18,526 nucleotides of DNA from Bacillota bacterium (lineage in GTDB: Bacteria > Bacillota_I > Bacilli_A > RFN20 > CAG-826): positions 1 through 18,526 of the forward strand of contig JAEZUH010000107.1 of the NCBI GenBank assembly GCA_023443485.1, in the 5' to 3' direction. A program made the translations under genes and the position numbers. Below the pieces are notes generated by a model that saw only the letters and a list, made by a program, of their open reading frames with translations, had not been told where the DNA came from and made no database searches. Every line of letters starts with the position of its first letter. Position 1 is the stretch's first letter. Shown here one piece after another: positions 1 through 7,324 of the stretch.

Positions 1-801
1 ACTCACGAAAAGAGTGGCTAATGTAACTAGTTGAGCGCTTAAAGAAAAGGCCCCAACTTCTTCTACATGATAGAATTCTGATCCAATAACTTTACCAAGA
101 GCAGTATTCAAACTATAGGTTGCATTCAAAGCAAAAAAGGCCAAAATAGTTAAAATTTCTTTTTTGGAAAATTTGAATGATGTTTTCCTAACTAAGATGA
201 TAATGAAAACTAAAGAAATTGCACCATAAATCACAAAGAAACCATAAATGTAATATTTATAAAAATCTTCATATGGAGATGAGCTGTTTGAAAATGCATT
301 TAATATAAAAATTAATCCAAATGATAGAATTAAAAGGAGAAATTTTGGAAGTAAACTCTCAAAAAGAATACCTTTTGCTTGTTTGTAAATTCCGAGATAA
401 AAACCGCCAATAAGCAAAGCGACACATTGAGAAAAAGCAGCCAAAGCGGTAATTGTAATTAAAATGGTGTTGTTTTTGAACATATTCATCAAGAAATAAG
501 CTACGGCGAAAAAGGCGGGAAAAACAATGACGCTCCAACAACAAACCAATAAGAAATATTTTGAAAAGAAAGCTTTCTTGTTTTCAGCAAATTGAGAACT
601 CTTGGTTAAAAAATCCGGCAATCCTAAGGCAGCAACAATACTGAGGACTTGAATAACTCCAACAAATCCTTGTACTTCTCCATAGGCGGCTGGTTTCAAA
701 ATCTTCGCAACAAAAAATGTTGTTAATAACGATATTACAGCTGATAAAGCTGAAAAAATTATCGGTAATATTCTTTGCCAATTAACTTTACTAGTTCTCA
801 T
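1..801 (-). CDS. Wzx-like oligosaccharide flippase, C-terminus cut off by the window edge
   Basis: This is an uninterrupted reading frame of 267 codons from the ATG at 801 to the left edge of the window, so only the N-terminal part is seen. The protein begins MRTSKVNWQRILPIIFSAL. It shows a first membrane helix (about 10-33), then the hallmark of polysaccharide exporters: a helix end, AKILKPAAYGEVQG, and a second helix. Further hydrophobic segments lie near 78-105, 110-135, 150-168 and 188-207. Family members flip undecaprenyl-linked glycan units across the cytoplasmic membrane. An in-frame stop lies only four codons upstream of the ATG, which fixes the start closely although the ribosome binding site is weak. 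It follows licD by 31 nt with no terminator between, so it is probably the export step of the same operon. The exact subfamily is uncertain because half or more of the protein is missing. Confidence 0.8.
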   Translation of the reverse strand, partial: MRTSKVNWQRILPIIFSALSAVISLLTTFFVAKILKPAAYGEVQGFVGVIQVLSIVAALGLPDFLTKSSQFAENKKAFFSKYFLLVCCWSVIVFPAFFAVAYFLMNMFKNNTILITITALAAFSQCVALLIGGFYLGIYKQAKGILFESLLPKFLLLILSFGLIFILNAFSNSSSPYEDFYKYYIYGFFVIYGAISLVFIIILVRKTSFKFSKKEILTILAFFALNATYSLNTALGKVIGSEFYHVEEVGAFSLSAQLVTLATLFVS

Positions 802-832
802 ATATTCGCTTACTCAATATTTCCCCGCTTTA

Positions 833-1669
833 TTAAATGACGAAGTCTTTTTCGACTAGTGCAAAGTATGTATCTTGATCAAAACGCATTCCTGCAGGAG
901 TCATAAAGGTTGGTCCATATATTTCCTCGAGAAATTTATCACAATTAACAGGGATTTTGATTTTAATATTAGAAAAATTTGCCAATGTTGTCCTGCTGAC
1001 ATATTCTCTCAAAACTGATTGTTTTTCATAAGGATATGCCCCCATGACATCAACAACATACTTTGAAGATGGTTCAGTTTCATTATATTTTTGAGCTAAA
1101 CGATCTAATTTTTTTGCTAGGTATCTACTAGAACAAGGAGTTAAAAATACTTGATATAAGAATAAAATAAGACTCTTCAACTTTGTTGAAGATTTTTCTT
1201 TTGTTTTTAAATATAGGTTTTTCTTTATTCTTTGGGTTTGACGAGCAATTTTTTTGGCTTTTTTGGTGCCACTTGGAACAGAATCATAAGGAAAAATATC
1301 GATGTGAAAATGAGTATCATAATTCTTTTTAAGGTGGCGACGAGAACAATATGTTCCCTTAAGTCCAATTTTTGTCAATCCGTGTTCAATGTGCTTTGAA
1401 AAATGGTGACCAAGAATAAAAAAATGCTCATTTTCCAACTGTTTCGCAATTTTAAGAAAGCGGTTATAGTTTTCCCTTGTCATTCCTAAGTCAATATCAT
1501 CATCCCATGGAATGAAACCTTTATGACGAAACGCGCCCAGAGCAGTGCCATAAGTTGCAAAATAATCAATATTATTCTTATCCAAAAAATCGATTACTTC
1601 TTTAAGCCTCGCAATCATAATTTCTTGAATTTCTGGTAAGGTTATTTTTTTATAGTTGCTTAGGTCCAT
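833..1669 (-). CDS. LicD-family phosphotransferase (nucleotidyltransferase fold)
   Basis: The 278-residue protein carries the LicD signature at about 40-63: YGTALGAFRHKGFIPWDDDI, continuing DLGM. The WDDDID aspartates are the expected metal/catalytic residues of this nucleotidyltransferase-fold family. LicD proteins of streptococci and Haemophilus, and the related fukutins, move a phospho-alcohol from a CDP-activated donor to a glycan. The length is normal for the family and there is no signal peptide or membrane helix, so it acts in the cytosol. The ATG at 1669 is preceded by AGGAAAGAG. It lies between a phosphonate biosynthesis and activation cassette and a flippase, so the likely donor is a CMP-activated phosphonate rather than CDP-choline. 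The donor is an inference; the family call is firm. Confidence 0.9.
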   Translation of the reverse strand: MDLSNYKKITLPEIQEIMIARLKEVIDFLDKNNIDYFATYGTALGAFRHKGFIPWDDDIDLGMTRENYNRFLKIAKQLENEHFFILGHHFSKHIEHGLTKIGLKGTYCSRRHLKKNYDTHFHIDIFPYDSVPSGTKKAKKIARQTQRIKKNLYLKTKEKSSTKLKSLILFLYQVFLTPCSSRYLAKKLDRLAQKYNETEPSSKYVVDVMGAYPYEKQSVLREYVSRTTLANFSNIKIKIPVNCDKFLEEIYGPTFMTPAGMRFDQDTYFALVEKDFVI

Positions 1670-1757
1670 AACTTCTCTTTCCTAATAAATTTTATTGAGT
1701 GTCATTTTTTTGCAATGAATTGAATTTATTAAAACATGCTTTCGGCTAACTATATCA

Positions 1758-1771
1758 TTGTTGCGCAACAA
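1758..1771. promoter_or_regulatory. 14-nt perfect palindrome upstream of licD
   Basis: TTGTTGCGCAACAA is its own reverse complement. It sits in the 147-nt gap between the nucleotidyltransferase/dehydrogenase gene and licD. It has no loop, so it looks more like a protein-binding site than a terminator, and no T-run follows on the minus strand. A weak licD promoter (TTGCAA with TAAAAT about 15 nt later) lies between it and the gene. This may be an operator for a second, internal transcript. Confidence 0.3.
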
Positions 1772-1816
1772 AAGGAATATCCCCAATCAAATATGGGATT
1801 GAGTCTATAGACCAGA

Positions 1817-3553
1817 CTATTTTAATATTGAAAGATAGCATTTTCGCACATTAATTTTATACTTGAAATTTTTAAGCCTTATTGCGTTTACACTCTCGGT
1901 TAATATTTGAAGATCAGTGCTATGACCTTCTATTTGCAGATTAAGGTCAAAAAATGTCATTATTTCAATAAACAACTCTTTAATATCTATGCCACCAAAA
2001 AGTGTCTTCACTTTGCAATTATGTAATATAGAATTCATTGCCATTGCAACTGCATGTCCATGAGGAATTCCATAAAGCGAGGTTATTTTATAACTCATTG
2101 CATGCCCAGCCGTAGTTTCAGAAATGTTAATGGCCTTCCCTGATAGATTGGCAGATACTTGGACTGCTTTTATGGCTTCAATGTTGTTACTAATATATCC
2201 GCGATACGATTTCGCAAACAGTTGGATTCCTTTTAAAGCGTATTTCTTACTTTCTTTGGTGGCTTTTCTTGACCATAATGATTCAACGCATTGGCAAAAA
2301 GCATCCATGGCTGTGCACTTCTTTTGATAGTCGGGAACAGTAACAATGAAGCTTGAGTGCAAAATTACATATTCTGGGAGGATAGCTGAATTACTAATTG
2401 ATTGTTTCTCGCCCTTTAGATATAAAACAGAGTGCCTTGTTGATTCACTACCAGTGCCAGAAGTGGTTGGAACAGCAACGTGGCATATAGATGCATGTCG
2501 ATATTTTTGTCTGAATGTTGACACATCACTATCCAAATTTGAGTTTAGACTTAGTTTGATTGCTTTGGCGATATCAATGCATGATCCACCGCCAATAGAG
2601 ACAAGCGCATCACACTTTTTTTCTTTAAATAAGGTTAAACCAGAGAGCATTTCCTCATATTTTGGATTGGAAGTAAAACCAGAAAAAATAACCGGATGAC
2701 TAAACTGCTTTTCAATCGTCTTTGACAAAAATGAATCAACAACAAAAAGAGGATTTTTTGCGTTAATGTTCAACAAAATGCTATTTATTTTGCTTTTCAA
2801 AAGTGAAGAGTGATGAATAATTTGGGTTTTAGCATCCCAATGTTCAATTGAATTTGACACTCTTTCGAGATCGTTTGGATTATCAACTTCATCAATGAAG
2901 TGGCTTGAATAACTCATTGGAAAAATTGATAATTGATTACTTATTTCATTCAGAGCGTTTTCGGCATAGACACTGGTGATTCCTTTGTCTATGAACTTAA
3001 TCACGTTATCAAGCCATTTCATTATTGTTACTTGACTCAATTTATAAAGAGGCTGAAAAGCATAACAATTGCCTTCAAAAATATTAATTGATACTTCTCT
3101 TAAGGTGCCATCGATTATTCTTCCTTTAAAATCTTTCTCTGGAAGTGCTTTGAATTTGTTAATAAGGCATAAATCTTTTTTCTTATTTTTTAGCATCGAA
3201 GGAATTAAGGTACGATCAAAGACCAGGTCTCCATGCATCATAATGATGTCATCATCAAGATACTTCCTTGCGTTGTACATTGAGCAAATGTAGTTTGTTT
3301 GATCATACTTTTCATTATGGGAAAAAACAAAATGCATGTTTTGAAAGCATTCTTTATTGCATATTTCTTTTATCATTTCGGGATATGGTCCGGTAGTAAT
3401 AACTACTTCCCGAATCCCGGCTTCTTGGATTAAACGAATTTGGCGTTCGAATATAGTTTCATCGTTGTACAAATGAACCATGCTTTTAGGGGCATGGGCG
3501 GTCAATTCGCCCATTCTTTTGCCAATACCAGAATTAAAAATTAGAGCTTTCAC
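1817..3553 (-). CDS. Fused nucleotidyltransferase (PntC-like) and iron-type alcohol dehydrogenase, likely phosphonoacetaldehyde reductase
   Basis: The 578-residue protein is a two-domain fusion. Residues 1 to about 235 are a Rossmann-type NTP transferase with the P-loop-like GIGKRMGELT (9-18), lysine in APKSM (21-25) and metal-binding aspartate in HGDL (107-110). This type is seen in PntC, which makes CMP-phosphonates. Residues about 245-578 are a group III iron-type alcohol dehydrogenase: GGGSCIDIAK (321-330), VPTTSGTGSE (361-370), MDAFCQCVE (416-424), TAGHAMSY (481-488) and GIPHGHA (495-501). In the metal site D417, H484 and H498 are present, but a usual histidine is Gln421. The start is GTG with GAGGAA eight nt upstream inside the decarboxylase gene, one nt after that gene's stop, so translation is coupled. 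The dehydrogenase half resembles enzymes reducing phosphonoacetaldehyde to 2-hydroxyethylphosphonate. The proposed sequence of reduction followed by cytidylylation is inferred. Confidence 0.85.
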   Translation of the reverse strand: MKALIFNSGIGKRMGELTAHAPKSMVHLYNDETIFERQIRLIQEAGIREVVITTGPYPEMIKEICNKECFQNMHFVFSHNEKYDQTNYICSMYNARKYLDDDIIMMHGDLVFDRTLIPSMLKNKKKDLCLINKFKALPEKDFKGRIIDGTLREVSINIFEGNCYAFQPLYKLSQVTIMKWLDNVIKFIDKGITSVYAENALNEISNQLSIFPMSYSSHFIDEVDNPNDLERVSNSIEHWDAKTQIIHHSSLLKSKINSILLNINAKNPLFVVDSFLSKTIEKQFSHPVIFSGFTSNPKYEEMLSGLTLFKEKKCDALVSIGGGSCIDIAKAIKLSLNSNLDSDVSTFRQKYRHASICHVAVPTTSGTGSESTRHSVLYLKGEKQSISNSAILPEYVILHSSFIVTVPDYQKKCTAMDAFCQCVESLWSRKATKESKKYALKGIQLFAKSYRGYISNNIEAIKAVQVSANLSGKAINISETTAGHAMSYKITSLYGIPHGHAVAMAMNSILHNCKVKTLFGGIDIKELFIEIMTFFDLNLQIEGHSTDLQILTESVNAIRLKNFKYKINVRKCYLSILK

Positions 3554-3554
3554 T

Positions 3555-4667
3555 TTATTCCTCGAATTGTTTCATGAAAGATTCTTTATTTTCAACAGGG
3601 GTTGTTGTTGGGCGACCTAAATCATCCCTACTTCCTTGTTTGGTATACAAAATTAAAGCGCATTTCCCTTCATTTTTCATTTTTTCGATTGCTGCTTTAA
3701 TTTCATCTTTAGTTCTAGCTTCATATGTTGAAGTAAAACCACACGCAATTAAAATTGATTTGATATCAATCTTGTCAGCAACTGTAGGTTGTCCCCCAAC
3801 AGATTCGTGAGAGGCATTATTGTTGATAATGTATTTATAATTATCGCCAGCGTTCATTCCAGCGATTGCCATGCTTCCCATGTGCATGATGAAAGATCCA
3901 TCACCATCTAAGCACCAAACATTCTTATTTGTACCAATAGACACACCTAAGGCAATCGAGGATGTGTGGCCCATGCTCCCGACAGTTAGAAAATCATGGC
4001 CGTGACCTTGATGGTATTTTTCTCTTAGTTCAAATATCTCGCGGGATTCTTTTCCGGTTGTCGAAACAACAACATCATCGCCAATCTCGTTTAAGATAAC
4101 ATCTAGAGCTTCTTCTCTTAAGAGGTCACCCATAACAGCTTTGTCTTTGTTGATGGGAACATATTTTGCAAACATACCTTTTTTGACAATTAAAGCAACC
4201 GGTTTGTTATTCTTTTTCGCAAGCGAAAAAAGTGAATCCAAATCATCTTTATAATTATCGGAAAGAATTCGATGCTCTATATCCATTGCTTCAAGCAATT
4301 TTAAAGTGACTTCTCCTTGCTTTACGTGCTGTGGTTCGTCATGAACTCCCGGTTCTCCTCTCCATCCAATAATCAAAAGCATTGGAATAGAATAGACTTT
4401 AGGGTCAGCAAGAGAAAGCAATGGATTAATTGCGTTTCCTTCTCCGCTATTTTGCATATAAACAACGCCCAATTTATTGGTTGAAAGATGGTATCCAGAA
4501 GCTAAAGCAACAGCGTTACCTTCGTTGGCAGTAATGATATTATGTTTTTTATCACTATTATCTTTGATGCAAGAGCAAAATTCTTTTAGCAGTGAATCAG
4601 GGACTCCAGTGAAAAAATCAGCGTCATGATTAACTAAATAATCATAAAAACTCAATGTATCAATCAT
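3555..4667 (-). CDS. ppd: Phosphonopyruvate decarboxylase
   Basis: The 370-residue thiamine diphosphate enzyme converts phosphonopyruvate to phosphonoacetaldehyde and CO2, the irreversible step that pulls the unfavourable PEP mutase reaction forward. The N-terminal Pyr domain has the expected glutamate, E49, in ANEGNAVALASGY, and GVPDSLL at 21-27. The C-terminal PP domain has the thiamine diphosphate/Mg motif GDGS (255-258), closed by the NNN at 282-284, then HESVGGQPT, which is characteristic of phosphonopyruvate and sulfopyruvate decarboxylases. The length matches the phosphonopyruvate branch. The start ATG is preceded by AAAGGAA, and the gene follows PEP mutase by 5 nt. Sulfopyruvate decarboxylase is the nearest alternative, but the neighbouring PEP mutase makes the phosphonate role much more likely. 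Confidence 0.95.
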   Translation of the reverse strand: MIDTLSFYDYLVNHDADFFTGVPDSLLKEFCSCIKDNSDKKHNIITANEGNAVALASGYHLSTNKLGVVYMQNSGEGNAINPLLSLADPKVYSIPMLLIIGWRGEPGVHDEPQHVKQGEVTLKLLEAMDIEHRILSDNYKDDLDSLFSLAKKNNKPVALIVKKGMFAKYVPINKDKAVMGDLLREEALDVILNEIGDDVVVSTTGKESREIFELREKYHQGHGHDFLTVGSMGHTSSIALGVSIGTNKNVWCLDGDGSFIMHMGSMAIAGMNAGDNYKYIINNNASHESVGGQPTVADKIDIKSILIACGFTSTYEARTKDEIKAAIEKMKNEGKCALILYTKQGSRDDLGRPTTTPVENKESFMKQFEE

Positions 4668-4672
4668 ATAAT

Positions 4673-5977
4673 TTATTCCTTTGGAATCAAGGTGATTACA
4701 TCTTTAATAGACATGCAATATTGTTCGCTTGCTTCTTTGGCTCTTCCGTGAAGAAGTATAGATTCTGATGTTTTCTTCATTGCGGGGAACGCACTTCTAA
4801 CTAAGTGATTAGCATAAATAATTACGTTTGCACCGCCTTTAGACAACTCTTCTTCCGTGAATTGAGCATAAGAAGTTGGAACGACAATAATTGGTACAAA
4901 GGGGAATTCTTTCTTGAATGCCGCCATAAAATCAAAGATTTCTTTGCCGTCTTTTTCCTTTGAGTGAATCATTATTCCATCAGCTCCAGCAGCGACATAT
5001 TTTCTACATCTCATTAAAGCATCTTCTTGGCCTCTGCCAGCGATTAAAGATTCACAACGAGCTATAATCATAAAGTCTTTGGTAACTTGAGCCAATTTTC
5101 CTCTTCTGATTTTATCCGCAAAGCAATCGGGGTCTTCTTGAAATTGTTCAACCTCAGTTCCAAACAATGAGTTTTGTTTGAGACCAGTTTTATCTTCGAT
5201 AATGATCGCTGAAACGCCCATTCTTTCTAAAGTTTTAACATTGAAAACAAAGTGTTCAACTTTTCCGCCAGTATCACCATCTAAAATAATAGGTTTGGTG
5301 GTCACTTCCATAATTTCATCAATTGTTTTTAATCTGCTTGTTTGATCGACAAGTTCAATATCTGGTTTTCCTTTGAATGTCGAATCGCACAATGATGAAA
5401 TCCACATTGCATCAAATTCTTTCTTGAAACCGGTTTCAGGATTAATGACACTAACTGTCTCGGCAATCAGCCCAGTCAAACCATTATCGGCTTCGATGAC
5501 ACGAATATAAGGTTTTGCAGCAATCATCTTCTTTAAAGATGCTCGGCGTGTATCAGGTGTATTTAAAAGTTTTCTAGCCTTTTCTTCCGTATCAGAGGCG
5601 GATAATCCTTTGGTGTATGGGACTTCAATTAGCTGACCGCCCCATTTATTTAAGGTTTCAATCACTTTTGCTCTAACTTGTTGTTGGACTCCTTCTTTCC
5701 AGTCGTCGCCATGAATAACAAAGTCGGGCTTAAGTTCGTTTAAAATTTCGGTATAGTCTAAAGAATTTTGAGTCACTACTTTCGAAACATTTTTTATGTT
5801 AGAAATAATTACTTTTCTTTCTTCAAGAGATAAAAGAGGCATTCTTTTATATTCTGCAATTGCTTTATCTGAAAGAAGTCCAATGGTAACTTCTCCATAT
5901 TTTGCGCCTTCGTTGATGACATTAATATGCCCACTGTGGATGATGTCAGTGGAAATTGCAATGTAAACCGATTTCAT
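4673..5977 (-). CDS. pepM: Phosphoenolpyruvate mutase with N-terminal cytidylyltransferase-like domain
   Basis: The 434-residue protein is a two-domain enzyme. Residues 1 to about 140 are a HxGH-type cytidylyltransferase-like domain (HSGH at 14-17, HGDDW at 89-93, GLSAS at 124-128), as in glycerol-3-phosphate and phosphocholine cytidylyltransferases. Residues about 148-434 are the isocitrate lyase/PEP mutase barrel, with LDGDTGG (232-238) and the PEP mutase fingerprint EDKTGLKQNS (261-270), which separates mutases from lyases. It isomerises PEP to phosphonopyruvate, forming the C-P bond. A strong AAGGAGA lies 8 nt before the ATG. It is the first gene of the operon. The mutase call is firm; whether the front domain is active is open, although its motifs look intact. 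Confidence 0.96.
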   Translation of the reverse strand: MKSVYIAISTDIIHSGHINVINEGAKYGEVTIGLLSDKAIAEYKRMPLLSLEERKVIISNIKNVSKVVTQNSLDYTEILNELKPDFVIHGDDWKEGVQQQVRAKVIETLNKWGGQLIEVPYTKGLSASDTEEKARKLLNTPDTRRASLKKMIAAKPYIRVIEADNGLTGLIAETVSVINPETGFKKEFDAMWISSLCDSTFKGKPDIELVDQTSRLKTIDEIMEVTTKPIILDGDTGGKVEHFVFNVKTLERMGVSAIIIEDKTGLKQNSLFGTEVEQFQEDPDCFADKIRRGKLAQVTKDFMIIARCESLIAGRGQEDALMRCRKYVAAGADGIMIHSKEKDGKEIFDFMAAFKKEFPFVPIIVVPTSYAQFTEEELSKGGANVIIYANHLVRSAFPAMKKTSESILLHGRAKEASEQYCMSIKDVITLIPKE

Positions 5978-5994
5978 TGGTTATATCTCCTTGT

Positions 5995-6011
5995 AAATAC
6001 AATTTGTATTT
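5995..6011. promoter_or_regulatory. 17-nt inverted repeat in the leader of the phosphonate operon
   Basis: AAATACAATTTGTATTT consists of two perfect 8-nt arms around one base. It lies directly beside the ribosome binding site of the PEP mutase gene (5986-5992), between it and the candidate promoter. Its position suits a repressor operator or a small RNA hairpin covering the ribosome binding site. In AT-rich DNA a palindrome of this kind can arise by chance. Confidence 0.35.
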
Positions 6012-6080
6012 TCTACTTAACTTATTATTACATAATTCCCACTATTTTTTAAATAGATTAAGAAAAACCATCAATCAGCG

Positions 6081-6109
6081 ATTATAAGTTAGCAAATTGG
6101 TAGTCGAAA
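6081..6109 (-). promoter_or_regulatory. Candidate promoter of the phosphonate operon
   Basis: On the minus strand there is a perfect TATAAT (6086 down to 6081) with a poor -35 (TTTCGA) 17 nt upstream. It would give a leader of roughly 95 nt before the PEP mutase ATG. The leader holds a small AT hairpin (6042-6056) and the 17-nt repeat beside the ribosome binding site. The -35 match is weak, so this is only the best candidate in the gap. Confidence 0.35.
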
Positions 6110-6164
6110 AGAGTAAAAAAACATTTGTGGGTAATTTAGGAAGAATGGCTTTTTTAAAGATAAT

Positions 6165-6205
6165 AAAAAACTTTGTTTCTCATTCCAAAAAAAATGCAAA
6201 CAAAG
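6165..6205 (-). terminator. Intrinsic terminator of the zinc-ribbon membrane protein gene
   Basis: Read on the minus strand, CTTTGTTT (6205-6198) pairs with AAACAAAG (6178-6171) in an 8-bp perfect stem, followed at once by TTTTTT (6170-6165). The loop of 19 nt is long and the stem is AT-rich, so termination may be inefficient. It lies 36 nt past the stop of the gene at 6241-6927. Confidence 0.5.
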
Positions 6206-6240
6206 GAAACTCAGAAAAGTTGAACAAAACAATTAATAAA

Positions 6241-6927
6241 TTAAAAGAAAATAAATAATGGGAACCAGGCTAAGACCGCTAACAAAATCCCCAGCCCCGC
6301 TAAAGCGAGCCCAATAATTGAAGTCGTTAAACCTGCAACGGCCTTACCACGATTTTTTGTGCTTTTTAATCCCATGATAGAAAGAACAAGGCCAGGAATA
6401 CAATAAAGAATACCTACTCCATAGAAAAAGCCGGAAACCAAACCAAAAATTCCAAGAATCATACCAATTAATGCGTGAGTTTTTCGAGGATCAGAAACCG
6501 AATCTGAAGCCTTGGATTTGCCGTCTGGAGAAGTATAGTTGTGATTAGAATCAGGCGAAACATGTTGGCTGGTTGTTGTGACACCAAAATTATTAATAAG
6601 GGCATACATTTGGTCAGGTGATAAAGAAATATTAATAAGATTAAGGTTATGAGTGCCACGACCTGGATCAATCATCTTAATGCTCTTGAATTCATCATTT
6701 ATTTCAAAGGCTCTTTCGCTTTCACTAATATACTCGATGATTCCACCACAACGGGGACATTTAAATTGAAAAGATATGGAGTCGCTCTCTCCTTCAACCT
6801 TCATTGGTTTTGCATCGCTTAACCAAAGAGGATGAATCGCTTTACAATAAGGACATTTAGTTAAATGCCTGTCTGCGTATCGGGTTATATTTCCCCCGAT
6901 ATTGCCTTCTCTTCTTTCAAATGCCAT
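6241..6927 (-). CDS. Zinc-ribbon protein with C-terminal membrane helices, function unknown
   Basis: The 228-residue protein is not assignable to a named function. Two CxxC pairs, CPYC (25-28) and CPRC (57-60), form an N-terminal zinc ribbon. A polar, Ser/Asn/Asp-rich linker follows (about 115-150). Residues about 151-228 are hydrophobic, with repeated GxxxG-like spacing (LIGMILGIFGLVSG, AGLTTSIIGLALAGLGILLA), predicting two to three helices of the kind found in small DUF4190-like membrane domains. The ATG is preceded by GAGGAG six nt upstream. It has its own promoter and terminator and appears monocistronic. The ribbon is predicted to sit in the cytoplasm because it has no signal peptide. 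Confidence 0.8.
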   Translation of the reverse strand: MAFERREGNIGGNITRYADRHLTKCPYCKAIHPLWLSDAKPMKVEGESDSISFQFKCPRCGGIIEYISESERAFEINDEFKSIKMIDPGRGTHNLNLINISLSPDQMYALINNFGVTTTSQHVSPDSNHNYTSPDGKSKASDSVSDPRKTHALIGMILGIFGLVSGFFYGVGILYCIPGLVLSIMGLKSTKNRGKAVAGLTTSIIGLALAGLGILLAVLAWFPLFIFF

Positions 6928-6953
6928 CTTTTCTCCTCAAGTATTTATATAAC

Positions 6954-6983
6954 ATTATATTAATACTAGTTCTGTTATTACAA
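6954..6983 (-). promoter_or_regulatory. Promoter of the zinc-ribbon membrane protein gene
   Basis: On the minus strand, TTGTAA (6983-6978) and a perfect TATAAT (6959-6954) are separated by 18 nt. The predicted start lies about 20 nt before the GAGGAG ribosome binding site of the gene starting at 6927. Confidence 0.6.
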
Positions 6984-7047
6984 TGTAAATAACAAAGCAA
7001 ACGAAAGTATTTTTCAGTCGAGACCCACTATTTTAAGTTTAATACGC

Positions 7048-7308
7048 TTACTTCTTACGCAAAAAATCAAAGAAACCTTTTTCTTTATAAGGCTCCTTAT
7101 ATTCGGAAATCACACGATAACCTTGTTGGGAAATAGCGTCTTTAATTTCTTTGATGTTGGTGTCGTCTTGAGCGATAACAATCACTTCGCCTTTAGTGTG
7201 ATTGGCGTTTACTTTTTTAACACCTTTAATTTTTCTAACTGCGTCATTGACGTGTGCTTCGCACATTCCGCATCTCATTCCTTCGACTTTTAATACTATT
7301 TTGTTCAT
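7048..7308 (-). CDS. copZ: CopZ-like heavy-metal-binding chaperone
   Basis: The 86-residue protein is a single heavy-metal-associated ferredoxin-like domain with the metal-binding loop GMRCGMC (10-16), followed by AHVNDAV and a typical GVKKVNANHTKGEVIV strand. It is about 17 residues longer than a minimal CopZ because of a charged tail ending FFDFLRKK. Such proteins carry Cu(I) in the cytosol and hand it to the Cu-exporting ATPase. It is the last gene of the minus-strand metal cluster, 16 nt after the ZIP gene. The copper role rests on the CxxC loop and on the Cu(I)-type ATPase gene two genes upstream. Confidence 0.85.
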   Translation of the reverse strand: MNKIVLKVEGMRCGMCEAHVNDAVRKIKGVKKVNANHTKGEVIVIAQDDTNIKEIKDAISQQGYRVISEYKEPYKEKGFFDFLRKK

Positions 7309-7324
7309 AAAATATTTCCTCTTT

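Noticed and set aside
359..781. Two short open frames on the minus strand (359-544 and 584-781)
   Set aside because: They are in a different frame from the long flippase reading frame 1-801, whose 267 codons have no stop and clear membrane helices.
2124..2699. Plus-strand open frames opposite the nucleotidyltransferase/dehydrogenase gene
   Set aside because: They are antisense to clear, motif-rich coding sequence and have no ribosome binding site or family likeness.
6928..7047. Terminator of the copA-ZIP-copZ operon
   Set aside because: I found no stable stem followed by T residues in the 120 nt after copZ; only the promoter of the next gene is visible.
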